Assembly: GCA_035578155.1 (NCBI GenBank)
Contig: JAPWDM010000005.1
Span: 15,591,332 to 15,655,331, forward strand
Direction of reading: 5' to 3'
DNA from: Brachynemurus nebulosus
Taxonomy: Eukaryota; Arthropoda; Insecta; Neuroptera; Myrmeleontidae
Length of the DNA: 64,000 bases
Each line of letters opens with the position of its first letter. Position 1 is the first letter of the stretch. Below, piece after piece: positions 24,434-34,826 of this stretch. A model generated the notes under the pieces. It had not been told where the DNA came from and did not search any database. It worked only from the letters and a program-made list of their open reading frames with translations. A program made the translations under genes and the position numbers.

Positions 24434-24890
24434 CGCGTAGATCAGTGGTTAGGATAATATGTTCTATCCATACGCATATGAGGTGCCGGGTTCTAATCCG
24501 GGTTGATTTTCTTAAATTTATTACCAAAATTTTGCTACGAAATATCACTTGCCGCGAAATTGATGAATAAAAATATTTATTATAAAACCTTTTTTTTCGA
24601 TATGAATAAATTACAGTAAATTATCTACATTTTTATTTTATCAATATATGAATTCTTATAAATATTTTTTAAATATAAAAATTCATATACATAAGTCTTG
24701 ATAAAATGAAAATTCATAAACTTATAAAACTTACTCATATCGGGGAAAAATTTTAAAAATTATTTACATGCATTAATTTTACAACAAGAAGTATTTCGCA
24801 GCATAATTTTGGTAACATAAATAATAAATTAATAAATCGTTTATTTTAATCTAAGAACCGGATTAATATAAAACTAGATCACCGCATAAA
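24434..24890. mobile_element. Foldback element with a tRNA-like sequence in the left arm and a relic in the right
   Basis: Arms centred near 24665 are reverse complements in blocks: ttaccaaaattttgctacga against the inverse of tcgcagcataattttggtaa, tttttttcgatatgaataaa against its inverse near 24735, and attttatcaatatatgaatt against its inverse near 24690. The left arm begins with a tRNA-like segment (A-box region gtagatcagtggttagga, B-box gggttctaatcc, 24434-24507). A degraded reverse-strand counterpart containing aatccggttctta lies near 24850-24890. Repeat divergence is substantial, so this is older than the pair at 53643. Confidence 0.65.
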
Positions 24891-25499
24891 TTAGAAAAGT
24901 AACTCACATAAGAAAAAAACGTTGAGCACCACTGATATAGAAAATCTCTATGACTTGGGAACCCTTGATTTACACTGTTGAATTTGTGCTTCAACAATTG
25001 ACAACAATTTACGTTTTAAAATAAGTCATTTATAATCAAAATTCATCTTTTTATACCTCTAGTTTGTAATTGGTTTACCTCTGTGATAAACGCTCTAACT
25101 CTGTGACAAATTTCAAATTTTTATATTGAATAATTTTAATAAATCTTTGTTGTGCAGCTTTTTTTATTTTTTAATTTTTTTTAAATGCCTATTAAAGGAT
25201 ATAATGAGAAAGCAAAACAAGAAAAAGTAATAAATTTGAACAGCAATTTGCAATAATCACTTATTGATTGTTTTTAAGCATTTAATCAGTGCATTGCATA
25301 AGAATATAAGTTACTAACTTCACATATATATATACAATATTTTTTGCAGTTTTTATAATATTATAGAAATGAAATAAAATGTTGTCATGTGCAAATTAAC
25401 GCTTTATCTGGTTTCGAAAAGCAATTTCTAAAGAAATTATGAGTTTTTGGGCGCTTTGAGTTATGTATTTTCCATTTTTTTATTAAGCGAATTATTATA
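24891..25499. other. AT-rich non-coding stretch
   Basis: Nothing specific is recognised. Confidence 0.5.
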
Positions 25500-25640
25500 G
25501 TTTCTAGAGCTATTTATAAAGTTTCTGAATATTTTTTTTGTGCGATTTTTTATGTAGTCTCTATCTACCGCATAGAAAAGAATGTGTTGTATTCCAAATT
25601 TAGATATTCTGAAACTAACTTTATTTAACAAATCACCACA
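25500..25640 (+). repeat. Dispersed hairpin-bearing repeat, copy 1
   Basis: The phrase agctatttata, then gaatattttttttgtgcgat, then a hairpin region tgtagtctctatctaccgca, is repeated at 30245-30370 (agctatttatga...tgcgctccctatccaccgca). It is a short dispersed repeat of unknown class. Confidence 0.6.
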
Positions 25641-26113
25641 ATTTGGATGATAAATCTAGATACTTACATCAGTATTATTCCATTCAATACATACTAAAAC
25701 AAATTGAAATAGTTCATAATCATAAGATTAACGATTTCACTACTATATGTGCTCTCTTAAACAGTTATCAAATATTTGGTAGGTACATAATATGAATTTA
25801 GGGTACCTACAATCAACATCTCACAAGTAAGATAAATAATGATGCTTTTGGAGGCTTTTCGTGTATAGATAATAATAAATTCATTATTACCACTTCGAAT
25901 GCTAGTTATAAGAATGTATTTGCTTCACTTCATAGTTATATCAGTAATGAATATTTACGTATGTATGTATGTATCTAATTCCGATTAAACTCATAAATGA
26001 TATTGATGATAATAATAAATAATATATAGTCAAATTAACACTTGAAATATAAGTTATTTTACTATGGAAATTTGGAATAACCAAATTGTCAGTTTAAACA
26101 AAAAAGGACTGAA
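25641..26113. other. AT-rich non-coding stretch
   Basis: Nothing specific is recognised. Confidence 0.5.
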
Positions 26114-26470
26114 ATCAGTAATCCTAACTAATATTATAAATGCGAAGGTGAGTTCCTTTGTTTGTTTGTTTACTTGTTTGACTGGCTTTCACGCCTCAAC
26201 AGCTTAACCAATCAATTTGAAACTTTGCACAGACGTTGCTTGCGGGCCAGAGACGGTTATTAGCTATTTCCTATCTCGGGACAATATTTCATTCCCGAGG
26301 GAAAATGCATTAAATTACAACAGCTGAGTATTAAAAAAACGGATAAATGATTTCAAACTTTATATATTGCTAACAGAAGGGATGAGAAAAGACACAAACT
26401 ACTTTATACCCTGGAAAATTTCCCGTGGGAAATTTCATTCCTGTGGAAAAATATACTTTAAATGAAACAA
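26114..26470 (+). mobile_element. Helitron-like (Lep1/HINE-type) repeat
   Basis: Begins tcctaactaatattataaat, then gcgaagg, a ttgtttgtttgtttac tract, then a cacgcctcaacagcttaacc and aatttgaaactttgcacaga phrase. This is the same architecture as the minus-strand copy at 19911-20370 and is typical of non-autonomous Helitron-like repeats in insects. The right limit is uncertain. Confidence 0.5.
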
Positions 26471-28295
26471 AAATCCCCCCTTACAGTACACTCACTTTAT
26501 ATGTTTTAACTAGATGGCATAATTTCAAAAGCCACGCGGGCCACACTGTGCAATGATGCTGTGTTGTGTGTGTGCTGTAATTTTTGATGTACGGTCTCCA
26601 CTCGTCAATACACAATAAAACCTGGTCAGGATTATGGGCATGCGCGACTCAACACTATCGTGGAAATCGAATCTACGCATGCGTTAAATTAAATACTAAG
26701 CTTGTTCGGCCACCTGGCTAAAAATCAACAACTGTAATTGTTAACCTTTATTGAATTTATTTATGAAATTTAATATTTATAAAACATATGTTTAGAGAGA
26801 ATTAAATAAAATGTATAATTATTTATTTAATCCCCCAGCGGCTATGTATGGAAGTTCATTAAGTAATTTAATTTCAACTTAATGCACTTGTAATGTAATT
26901 AATTATGTGTATTTTTTTCTATTAATTCAATTGACACATCAATAATTTTTCATAATAAATTAATAGTTTGTACATTATATGCAGTATATATAGACAAATA
27001 CTTAATTGTCGTAAGTATGTATGTATAAATATGTATCTCTATAATTGAAAATGATAATTTATGACTTATTTGCTGTTGATATTCAACATTTTCAGTATTT
27101 TTATTGATTTTTTCCTTTTTTAGGTCGACATTTTAACAATACCGTGTTTGGTAACAAATTATTATATTTTTAAAACAAAACAAAAAACCAAACAATTCAG
27201 TTCCGTGTGTCTGCATAATTATATGTTCTGTCTGTCATAGCATTCTGGCTCACATAGTCGAGTTCTTAGTTTTTCCCGGAATAATGGCCCAAAGCCTATT
27301 GTATGTGAGTATTTCCACTGTTTGCGCTGATGTAATACAAATTTTCAAAAAATTTCTAAAAGAAATTGGTTTTTGATTTTGTTTAAAAACTGATTCATTT
27401 AGATATTTTATAGTGTCATTTTTACTGTCCTTATATACCGTTGACGTTAAAAAAATTCAAAAACCTTTGAATTTTTGTAAATTTTGTTAAAAAATTAGTT
27501 TTTTTGACGATAAAGACTCAAAATTTGCAACTTAGGGATTCGAACGGGGGATTTGTTAACGAAATCATCCAAGATTTTTGGATTTCCAACAGTTTCATCA
27601 AATATTCATCATAGTCTCCGCTTCAAGTCTCACCATGATAGTGGCTGTAATAGATAAATTGAGAAATTCGGTCAAACCAGATATTCAGTTGTTGAAACTT
27701 TCACTTGTTTTATTGTATCTAAAGATTAAAATTTTTAATAGATCTAATCTTTGGATGTTGTGGATAATTTCAAAAATTACTGGACGAGTTTTTATGTTTA
27801 ATTTTTTTTTAAAAAACCAAACTATTTCAAATGGGCAATTACTATGTTTCAATTTTCATTCTAAAACAAATTAACTGAAAAAGGAAAATTGATCACTCAA
27901 CACTTTTTTCCGTTTACACTAACTTGAAATAAAATAGTGCTTTCCAAAAAGCTCAACAAAAAATTCCGCAAACAGGTCCGTAATTATCGTTTTTATGCAA
28001 TTAAAAGATATGCCAGGACTATATTTCAGGATCTAGCACTCTCTGACTTCGAATTTTCTACTAAAATTCTTTAATTATTAGAAAAATGTGCAATGTGTTA
28101 CTGTGTTTAGCGTTTCAACTGCTATTAAAAATTTATTTTCAAATATTAATTAATTTATTAAATAGCAGAAAATATGTTATTAAAATGATGTAACAAAATT
28201 AACAATATATTAAATTTAAATATATCTAATAGGCACATACATATACAATGATACAGTACAATGTACAAAATATGTATCTTCGTGTCTAACTATAT
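26471..28295. other. Non-coding stretch
   Basis: No gene or element ends are recognised. The frame at 27578-27874 is open for 98 codons but has no family resemblance and an AT-driven composition. Confidence 0.5.
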
Positions 28296-28303
28296 GTGTG
28301 TAC
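28296..28303. repeat. hAT target duplication gtgtgtac, copy 1
   Basis: First of three identical 8-bp copies flanking and separating two hAT elements. It fits the nTnnnnAn target preference reported for Ac-type hAT elements. Confidence 0.9.
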
Positions 28304-28778
28304 TAGTGATGTCGGATAACTAATCGATTAGTCGGTTTAGTCGACTAATTTTGTTTACATTTGGTCATATTTTAGTCAACTATTTTACCTTGGATTAAAA
28401 GATTAAAATGATTAATTTTCTTAAATGAGAAAAAAACCATTAATTTAACTATTTTTCTGTATTATTTATTGGACTTCAAAAAAAGAAAACTAAAAATTTC
28501 TCTATTTGTTTGATTTTTCACTTTATGTGACTAACACAATGTCATATTTCATATCTTTCTTTTCTTAAAAGAAAAATTTTAAAAGTTAATAATTAAATTA
28601 AAAAGAAAACCTCGTTTTTGAAAGAGTTACACAGGTTACCTTATTCATGAATCCGATTAAAAATTTAGTCGGTTAGTCAACTATTATATGCTCGATATTT
28701 TCGACTAATGACTAATTTTGCCTGAAAAACAATTTTAGCCGATTAATCGACTTACTGCTCCTTGGCTCGACATCACTA
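28304..28778. mobile_element. Ac-type hAT non-autonomous element I (475 bp)
   Basis: Perfect 11-bp inverted termini tagtgatgtcg are flanked by identical 8-bp gtgtgtac copies. The subterminal regions are packed with motifs built on gactaat/attagtc (such as taatcgattagtcg at the left and agccgattaatcgactta at the right), the expected transposase-binding clusters of hAT elements. There is no reading frame of note, so it depends on a transposase elsewhere. Confidence 0.93.
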
Positions 28779-28786
28779 GTGTGTAC
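28779..28786. repeat. hAT target duplication gtgtgtac, shared middle copy
   Basis: This single 8-bp copy is both the right duplication of element I and the left duplication of element II. Confidence 0.9.
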
Positions 28787-29386
28787 TAGAGATGTTGTCC
28801 GTGCGTGATTTTTTCGTGTTATAACGCTCACGCATGATTGTGAGCGTCGTGAAGTCATTTGAAATTACTGCCGTGAGTAAACGTGAACGTGAGTTAAGTT
28901 TTATTGGAGTGAATTTTCGTAATTTTATTTTGTTTTCTAGTTGATCCTATATCTTGTAAAAATGTTATGATTTTTGTCAAAAAAAAAAAAAAAAAAACTG
29001 AACTCATGTACCTCAAAATTTTAGTCTATATAGTGTCGTTAATCACATAAAAAATTACACAGATTTTTAACACAGATGTGTTATATAATATAATCTGTCA
29101 AATCTATGTTCTGTGGATCGACTATGTAGTTAAATATATACAAGTGAGCTGATTCACACCATTCACGAAAATATACGTGAATAACGTGACTCACGGCATT
29201 CACGAAAATATACGTGAAGGACGTGAGTCACGTTTGTCTTGTGTCACGACGTGACTAACGTGACACGAGGCAAAATATACTACGTGATCGTGTCTAAACA
29301 AAAATATGCTAATTTTTATTTTCATGATTGTGCGTGAGCTTTTAAAACCGACTGCGAGCGTGAGGGAAAGAATACTCACATCTCTA
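28787..29386. mobile_element. Ac-type hAT non-autonomous element II (600 bp)
   Basis: Termini tagagatgt (9 bp, inverted perfectly at the right end) lie between two gtgtgtac copies. More than a dozen cgtga/tcacg motifs are clustered in the subterminal regions (28800-28900 and 29155-29350), including the duplicated phrase attcacgaaaatatacgtga. An A17-18 run occurs near 28980. The internal sequence is unrelated to element I, so the two are different families using the same target. No transposase is encoded. Confidence 0.92.
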
Positions 29387-29394
29387 GTGTGTAC
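29387..29394. repeat. hAT target duplication gtgtgtac, copy 3
   Basis: Right-hand duplication of element II, identical to the other two copies. Confidence 0.9.
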
Positions 29395-30069
29395 TACACT
29401 GTATTAGTATACACAATAGTACATAAATACAAAACAAATAATTAGTTTTTGTCAACGAATGAGTTTTGAAAAGAGGGGACAAGATATTTCTAATTAAGAA
29501 AAGATTTACAGTACGTGTATAATCTACTGTAGTTTGTAAATATGATGGTACAGTATGTTTCACAAAATTGTAGTTGATGAATAATTAATTTTTTTTTTTA
29601 AATTAATTGACTTTAAGTGATTTGCTATTAACAATAGAATATCGTTAAGGAAAAGTTTTTTTTGCAATTCCGAGACTAAAAGACATGATTTGATCTCTCA
29701 TAATAGGGAGTAAAGTGCCACTTTTAGTCCCAAGGGATTAAAAAAATTCACTTTTAGATTAAAAAACTATTTTGCTCCCGCTTTTGAACCAATCAGCAAG
29801 CACAATTTACAGAAATTTAACTTAAATTGAATGGTGTTGCTATTTTAATTGAAAATAATAAACAAATTCAAACTTGTAGATAAAAACAAAGAATAATATT
29901 GTATTGTACAATTCAATTGACTTATCCAAAGTATACTTGATGGAATATTATTACATACAATTTGAATGACATTTAAGTATTTTTTTTTTAATTTTTGTAA
30001 TTTTAAATTATTCGGAATTGCCAAAAATAGTATATACACCACAGGACTAAAATGTTTTTTTTTTTTTAT
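29395..30069. other. AT-rich non-coding stretch
   Basis: Near 29703-29778 a gggagtaaa...ttttgctccc inverted pair is visible but no element could be delimited. Confidence 0.45.
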
Positions 30070-30133
30070 CCCTCGTGTGATTTCTTGCCCTCGGGCCTTT
30101 GCAGGGCCTCTGGCAACAAACTACACACTCGGG
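30070..30133. repeat. CG-bearing hairpin
   Basis: The arms cctcgtgtg-ttcttgccctcgggcc and their inverse gggcctctggcaacaaa-cacactcggg form an imperfect stem of about 28 bp with a very short loop. Confidence 0.7.
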
Positions 30134-30180
30134 ATTAAAACTCACACGTTTTAAGTTATGTTTTCTCGATGAAACTTTTC

Positions 30181-30370
30181 TTATGCGGTCCCGACCAACC
30201 GCATAAAACAATTTTTTTTTGTATATAATCTGGATCAAAGCATACTTTTTATAGCTATTTATGATATTTTTGAATATATTTTCTTTGTGCGATTTTTTTT
30301 ATGCGCTCCCTATCCACCGCACAAAAAGAAGTTCAGCTGTATTTTGAATAATCTGATTGTGAATATTTAA
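30181..30370. repeat. Hairpin-bearing repeat pair
   Basis: A hairpin ttatgcggtcccgaccaaccgcataa lies at 30181-30206. About 100 bp later a related hairpin (tgtgcg...accgcaca) is at 30286-30324, inside a copy of the dispersed repeat seen at 25500-25640. Confidence 0.6.
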
Positions 30371-30926
30371 TTTTTGCTACCAAAGTTATAAAAGTTCTTG
30401 AAAAAATGTAACCATTACTGTTTAATTTGTGCTTCCAAAGTCAGTAAACAAAATTAATTTCGGTTTTTACTTTCTTCAAATCTATTGCGAGGTTAGAGAC
30501 ATCAAACTAGATTTAAAAATAATTCTAAGTAGGAGGTTTTAAAAGAAATAAAATTTGGTCAGACTTTGTCAGATACGTTATTTTTAACATTTTGGAAAGT
30601 TTTGGGATTTTCTTTTTTATGTTTAATTCCTTGCGTTCTTATTCAAAGATTTTTATTTCCCTTATTAATACTGAAAAATTTCCAAATTTTTGCAGATTGG
30701 TATGGTATACCACTAGGAGTATACTTTCAATTAGAAATTGATCTTATAAAAGTAAGTTACAGTGTTGAGGGGAGGCTTAAAAAAATGGAAAAATTAGGAA
30801 AATAAGATTTTACGATTAAAAACTTGGAGATCTGTTGAACTATGTTGTAAGACTTCTATCTTTTGTTCCGGAATTTTAAACATATTTTTCTACAATCTTA
30901 GTGGAAAGAAGGCTTTTGCGTTTTGT
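30371..30926. other. AT-rich non-coding stretch
   Basis: The frame at 30566-30805 (79 codons) is hydrophobic and AT-driven with no family match; I do not call it a gene. Confidence 0.5.
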
Positions 30927-31030
30927 GAAGTGAGCGGAAAGTATCTATTTGCCGAAGACTCTTGTTGCCGAGCAACAAATTTCTACTTTGCGCTTTAAAG
31001 CGGAAAAGTAATACTTTGTCGCTCGCTCAA
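30927..31030. repeat. Nested hairpins
   Basis: The arms gaagtgagcgg-aaagtat and atactttgtcgctcgctc pair at the outside. Inside is a perfect stem ttgttgccgagcaacaa (30962-30978). Confidence 0.6.
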
Positions 31031-31417
31031 GGTATATTTAATTACAAATCGGGTAGGCGTTGTTGATATTTTCTATGGTAACAAATAAATAAACAGATTC
31101 TAAAATTATTATGTTTATTGTAATCAAGTGAAATATTAATTTTATTAAATTTCAAAATAACTGCAAAATATTAATTAAAAATAATAAATAACTATAATTA
31201 ATAAATAATTTGAATAGAAGATTTAAAAAAGTATGCACATATATGATGGAAATATGTAATAGTGACAGTGATTTCTCAAGTACACCTCCAGATATTTCTG
31301 AAGCTGCAAAAATTATAATATTAAAGTAAATATTAACGTCCACTATTATTTTTTCAAGTATCTTTTAAATAAAAAGAAATTTTTATAAGATTGTAGAAAA
31401 AATTTTGTGTGTAATTC

Positions 31418-31519
31418 GAGCACAAAATGATTTGCCGCTCTCATGAGATTAACGCGCTTCGCCTAGCGGCGTCGCGCGTCAACATTCTCAATCGAGCGGC
31501 AAACCACCATTTTGCGCTC
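31418..31519. repeat. CG-rich hairpin of about 100 bp
   Basis: The left arm gagcacaaaatgatttgccg through aacgcgc is reverse-complemented by gcgcgtcaacattctc through cattttgcgctc. The loop itself contains gcctagcggc. CpG is concentrated here although the surroundings are over 75 percent AT by eye. Confidence 0.75.
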
Positions 31520-32998
31520 TTAATACACAAATAACTATTATATCATCTTGTGCTATTAAATGTACTTACTGACCGCTTATTTTTTACATGACGTGTACTA
31601 GCTACATTTTAATTAGTAAGAACGATTGACATTAACAAATAGATGTCGTCTTCAAAAGAAACAAAGTAACTGATTTAAGCAAAAACAAAGCGTACTTATA
31701 AGAAAATTACACGCCGAGTAAAAACATCAAGAACGGGGCTTGATAAATTGAATTTTAGTTAGTTTCTTGCACAAGACAAAATATAAATAATACAATATAC
31801 AATATTAAGAAAATACGACAAGGGAATGACATACATTATACACAGAAATAATGGCAACAATTCGTATAGTAGTAAAATAAAGTCTTTTATTTAATTTTAG
31901 AGCAAGTAACGTATCTCCGTTTTTGTGTTGTATTTGTAAGTACGTTTGTTTATCTCTTATATATTTATTTTATGTTTATTAAGTAACATTATACACATAT
32001 AATAGTGACCCCGGTAAACGGTCTCAAGCGGCACGTTTCAAATAAAATTTTTAACGTTCAACCGTATCTGGTCAAATACACAAACAAATCTTACTTTGTT
32101 ATGGTGTTAGATCACGACATATTTTATACAAACAACAATTGGACACATTAATATGTATGGAAATATTCCCAATTCAATATGGTGTTAAGTACAAAATTAA
32201 GTATGAGTGTCAGGCCAGCGAGTTCTGTTAGAGTTATCGCCATATTGAAACGTTGGGATTGAGAATTGAGTAGGCATTGTTTGTTTCATTGTTATTACCG
32301 GACATAAATTGTAACTGAACTTATATGTATGTGGGCAGGGTTTGTTACAAGATTTAGTATAGTAGAAATATGTTACTTTTTCGTCTATACAACGGGACTT
32401 AAACTATACAGCGAAGCTGTAGCTATAAAAAGGAAAACTATGGCCAATTTGAGTATATGCGGTTTTTGCCAAATTTTGACATTTTAAAGTCTAAGGAACC
32501 CAGAAAATTTAAAAAAAAACGGATGGTAATTTTACGAATGTACGTATGTTGGCGTTGAAATCAATGAATGTCGCCAGATTTACTGGGATTAGAGACATGA
32601 AATCCGGCCCAAAATAGTTATTTATATGAGGTATTTAAATGAATAAAATTCGGACACATTTTGTCCAGTAGTTTTGGAATTATCGCCATTTTTAACTTGT
32701 TAACGTTTTTATTAATTTTCTCTAGATTTTGTTAATGCAAATTTATGAAAATTGGACGAATGTGTAAAATTATACATATCGGTCAAATTATTAAATTAAC
32801 AATTACTATTTTAAATGTTAATCTTTTAAAATAATTAATTTTTTTACAAAAAGAATTAAGACCATTAAATGTTGCGTGATGTGCGATATCTATATTTTGA
32901 AAAGTAAACTACCTGTTTTGATCTGTGTTAATTGTTGCTTCCTTTTTTTAACAAAATTAAACGATTGTACGTAACCTGTACAAAATTTATAACATTTA
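31520..32998. other. Non-coding stretch
   Basis: No gene. Around 32440-32700 phrases such as attcggacacattttgtcca with agtagttttggaattatcgcc resemble Helitron-like repeat bodies, too degraded to delimit. Confidence 0.45.
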
Positions 32999-33345
32999 AC
33001 ATGGAGAGGGCATGACCTGGGAAATGACTTCGGAATGGGATTTCGCAGGATTATAGTCCCTCCAAAGATGAATTAATTGTTAAAATATAAAGACCCATTG
33101 GCCAGTCAATTTTGAGGAAAACGCTTTCAAAATTCTAGCTTCCTTTACTGAATGTTTATATATAAATTATTGGTGTGTCAAATCAACAAGTAAATAGCCC
33201 AGTCGGGAGCGTGCTAGAGTGGCGACTAGGTGCACGGGTTCGATTCCGGCTGTCTTATTGTTATTATTTTTTTTTTTAAATTTTGTTAAATAAATATTAA
33301 AATTAATAAATTTCAAAAATAAATAATTATTTCTAACAATAAATA
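32999..33345 (+). mobile_element. tRNA-like repeat family, solo copy
   Basis: A single about 345-bp unit matches each arm of the inverted pair at 53643-54358. It starts acatggagagggcatgacct, includes gggatttcgcaggattatag and cccattggccag, then a tRNA-like segment (33193-33255; B-box gggttcgattccgg), then an AT-rich tail with aaattaataaatttcaaaaa. The solo copy shows that the unit can exist outside the inverted configuration. The pol III box pair lies about 190 bp inside the unit, unlike a standard SINE where it is at the 5' end. Confidence 0.8.
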
Positions 33346-34072
33346 TCGTAAATTAAAATATAATTTTATTTATTTTTTTAATTCGTAACCATTTACTGAA
33401 TACTTTCTTAATTAGTAGTTTTTTTTTAAACAGGTAAATAATAAAATTACCAAAATCATTTTTAAAATTTGTAGCTCCATTTAACAAAATATACTTTTGC
33501 ATCATAACTCGAAGATTAACGGAGCAATGAAACTCCTGGCTACAGTAATCGATTGCCCCCAGCGGTGGCTACAAACTTGTCTGAACAATTCTTCGATTAA
33601 CCTAATAGTTTAGCCATAATAAAAAAAAGACAACCCTAAAAAAAAATTCATCTGTATCTATTACCTATACACTCAATCTGTTGGTAGGCCCGGTTCAAAC
33701 TGATGCTATAAATACGATTAAAATGGTTCACATAAATAGCACACATAGTCAGTATACGTGTTACATTAACTTAATGACATAAAATTAACAACCGTTTCAT
33801 AGTAATTCGGTCACCAGAATACAAAAAGTAGGTATATTCTAAGTGATAAAAATTTATGAACCAAAAAATTCCTGAATCGAATTTTTCTAACATTCAAAAT
33901 TTTCTAATGAGATACAAATTAATTATTTAGTTTTCCAATCAAACAAGACTCTCTAAAATAAAAATGAGGAAAATTATGAAAATATAAACAAAAAATTGGT
34001 AATAAGATTAGTATTAGGTTTAGGCCTGTGTAAACTAGGCTTAATTGCAAGTGCTTTAGATATATAGGTGAG
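33346..34072. other. AT-rich non-coding stretch
   Basis: Nothing specific is recognised. Confidence 0.5.
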
Positions 34073-34826
34073 CAGTGGTATGAAAGGGACACGTATTGAA
34101 AGGGACAATTCAAATTACGCGTTAAATACAAATCCTGCAAACGTATTTATGTTGTGTGGCAGCACCAATGCAGATATGCTTGTTCCTGACTTCAAGCCGT
34201 TGTCATTTAAAACATGGTAATGCTGTGCTTGTGAATTTTTTATGTTCCGAGGTAATTTTTTTAAAAATTTTTCGGAACGTTTTCTGACAAACTGTAAGTA
34301 TTTTTTGAAATGTTTGTAGTTATATACAGTTAGTTATTCTTTCGACTAGAGGAAAACAACAGATCAGATATCTTTTAAATACAATTGTAGATTTAAATGT
34401 TAAATTTTTAATTTGGGTATGATATTTATGAAAGGGACAGAGCAAACAGTTATGAAAGGGACTACCTTTAAGACTAGTGATTTTGAATTAGTTTTATTTG
34501 AATATCCACATGTCATGTTTTTTCCTTTTTATCGTGTTTTCTTAGTGTCAATAATTAATTTTTTTCAATGATCATTAAAATAATCAAATGAAAAACAATG
34601 TTTTTAGTTACTAAAACCAGGTAATTAATAAACATATATTATTGAAATCATTTAATTATTTCCATTATTGAATCAAATTTATTAATATATAAGTTTAGTA
34701 AGATGACCTGCGGAACAGTATGAACCGTATGTCTTATGTACGTACGTAAGGTTTCAATTTGGACAACATGAATCATATTTAGTATTGTCCCTTTCATAAA
34801 TTATCATGTCCCTTTCAATACAGTCT
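34073..34826. mobile_element. Inverted-repeat element with tgaaagggaca motif clusters
   Basis: The left end cagtggtatgaaagggacac and the inverted right end (ctgtattgaaagggacatga) each carry two copies of tgaaagggaca. Two more copies lie inside at about 34429 and 34451, and one lies just past the right end at 34831. Ordered, oriented subterminal repeats are typical of DNA transposon binding sites. The exact termini and target duplication are unclear; superfamily unknown. Confidence 0.65.

Noticed and set aside
27578..27874. 98-codon plus-strand frame
   Set aside because: AT-driven residue composition, no start context, no family resemblance.
29703..30160. Element bounded by gggagtaaa and ttttgctccc
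   Set aside because: The inverted similarity is too short and there are several alternative pairings; no boundaries could be set.
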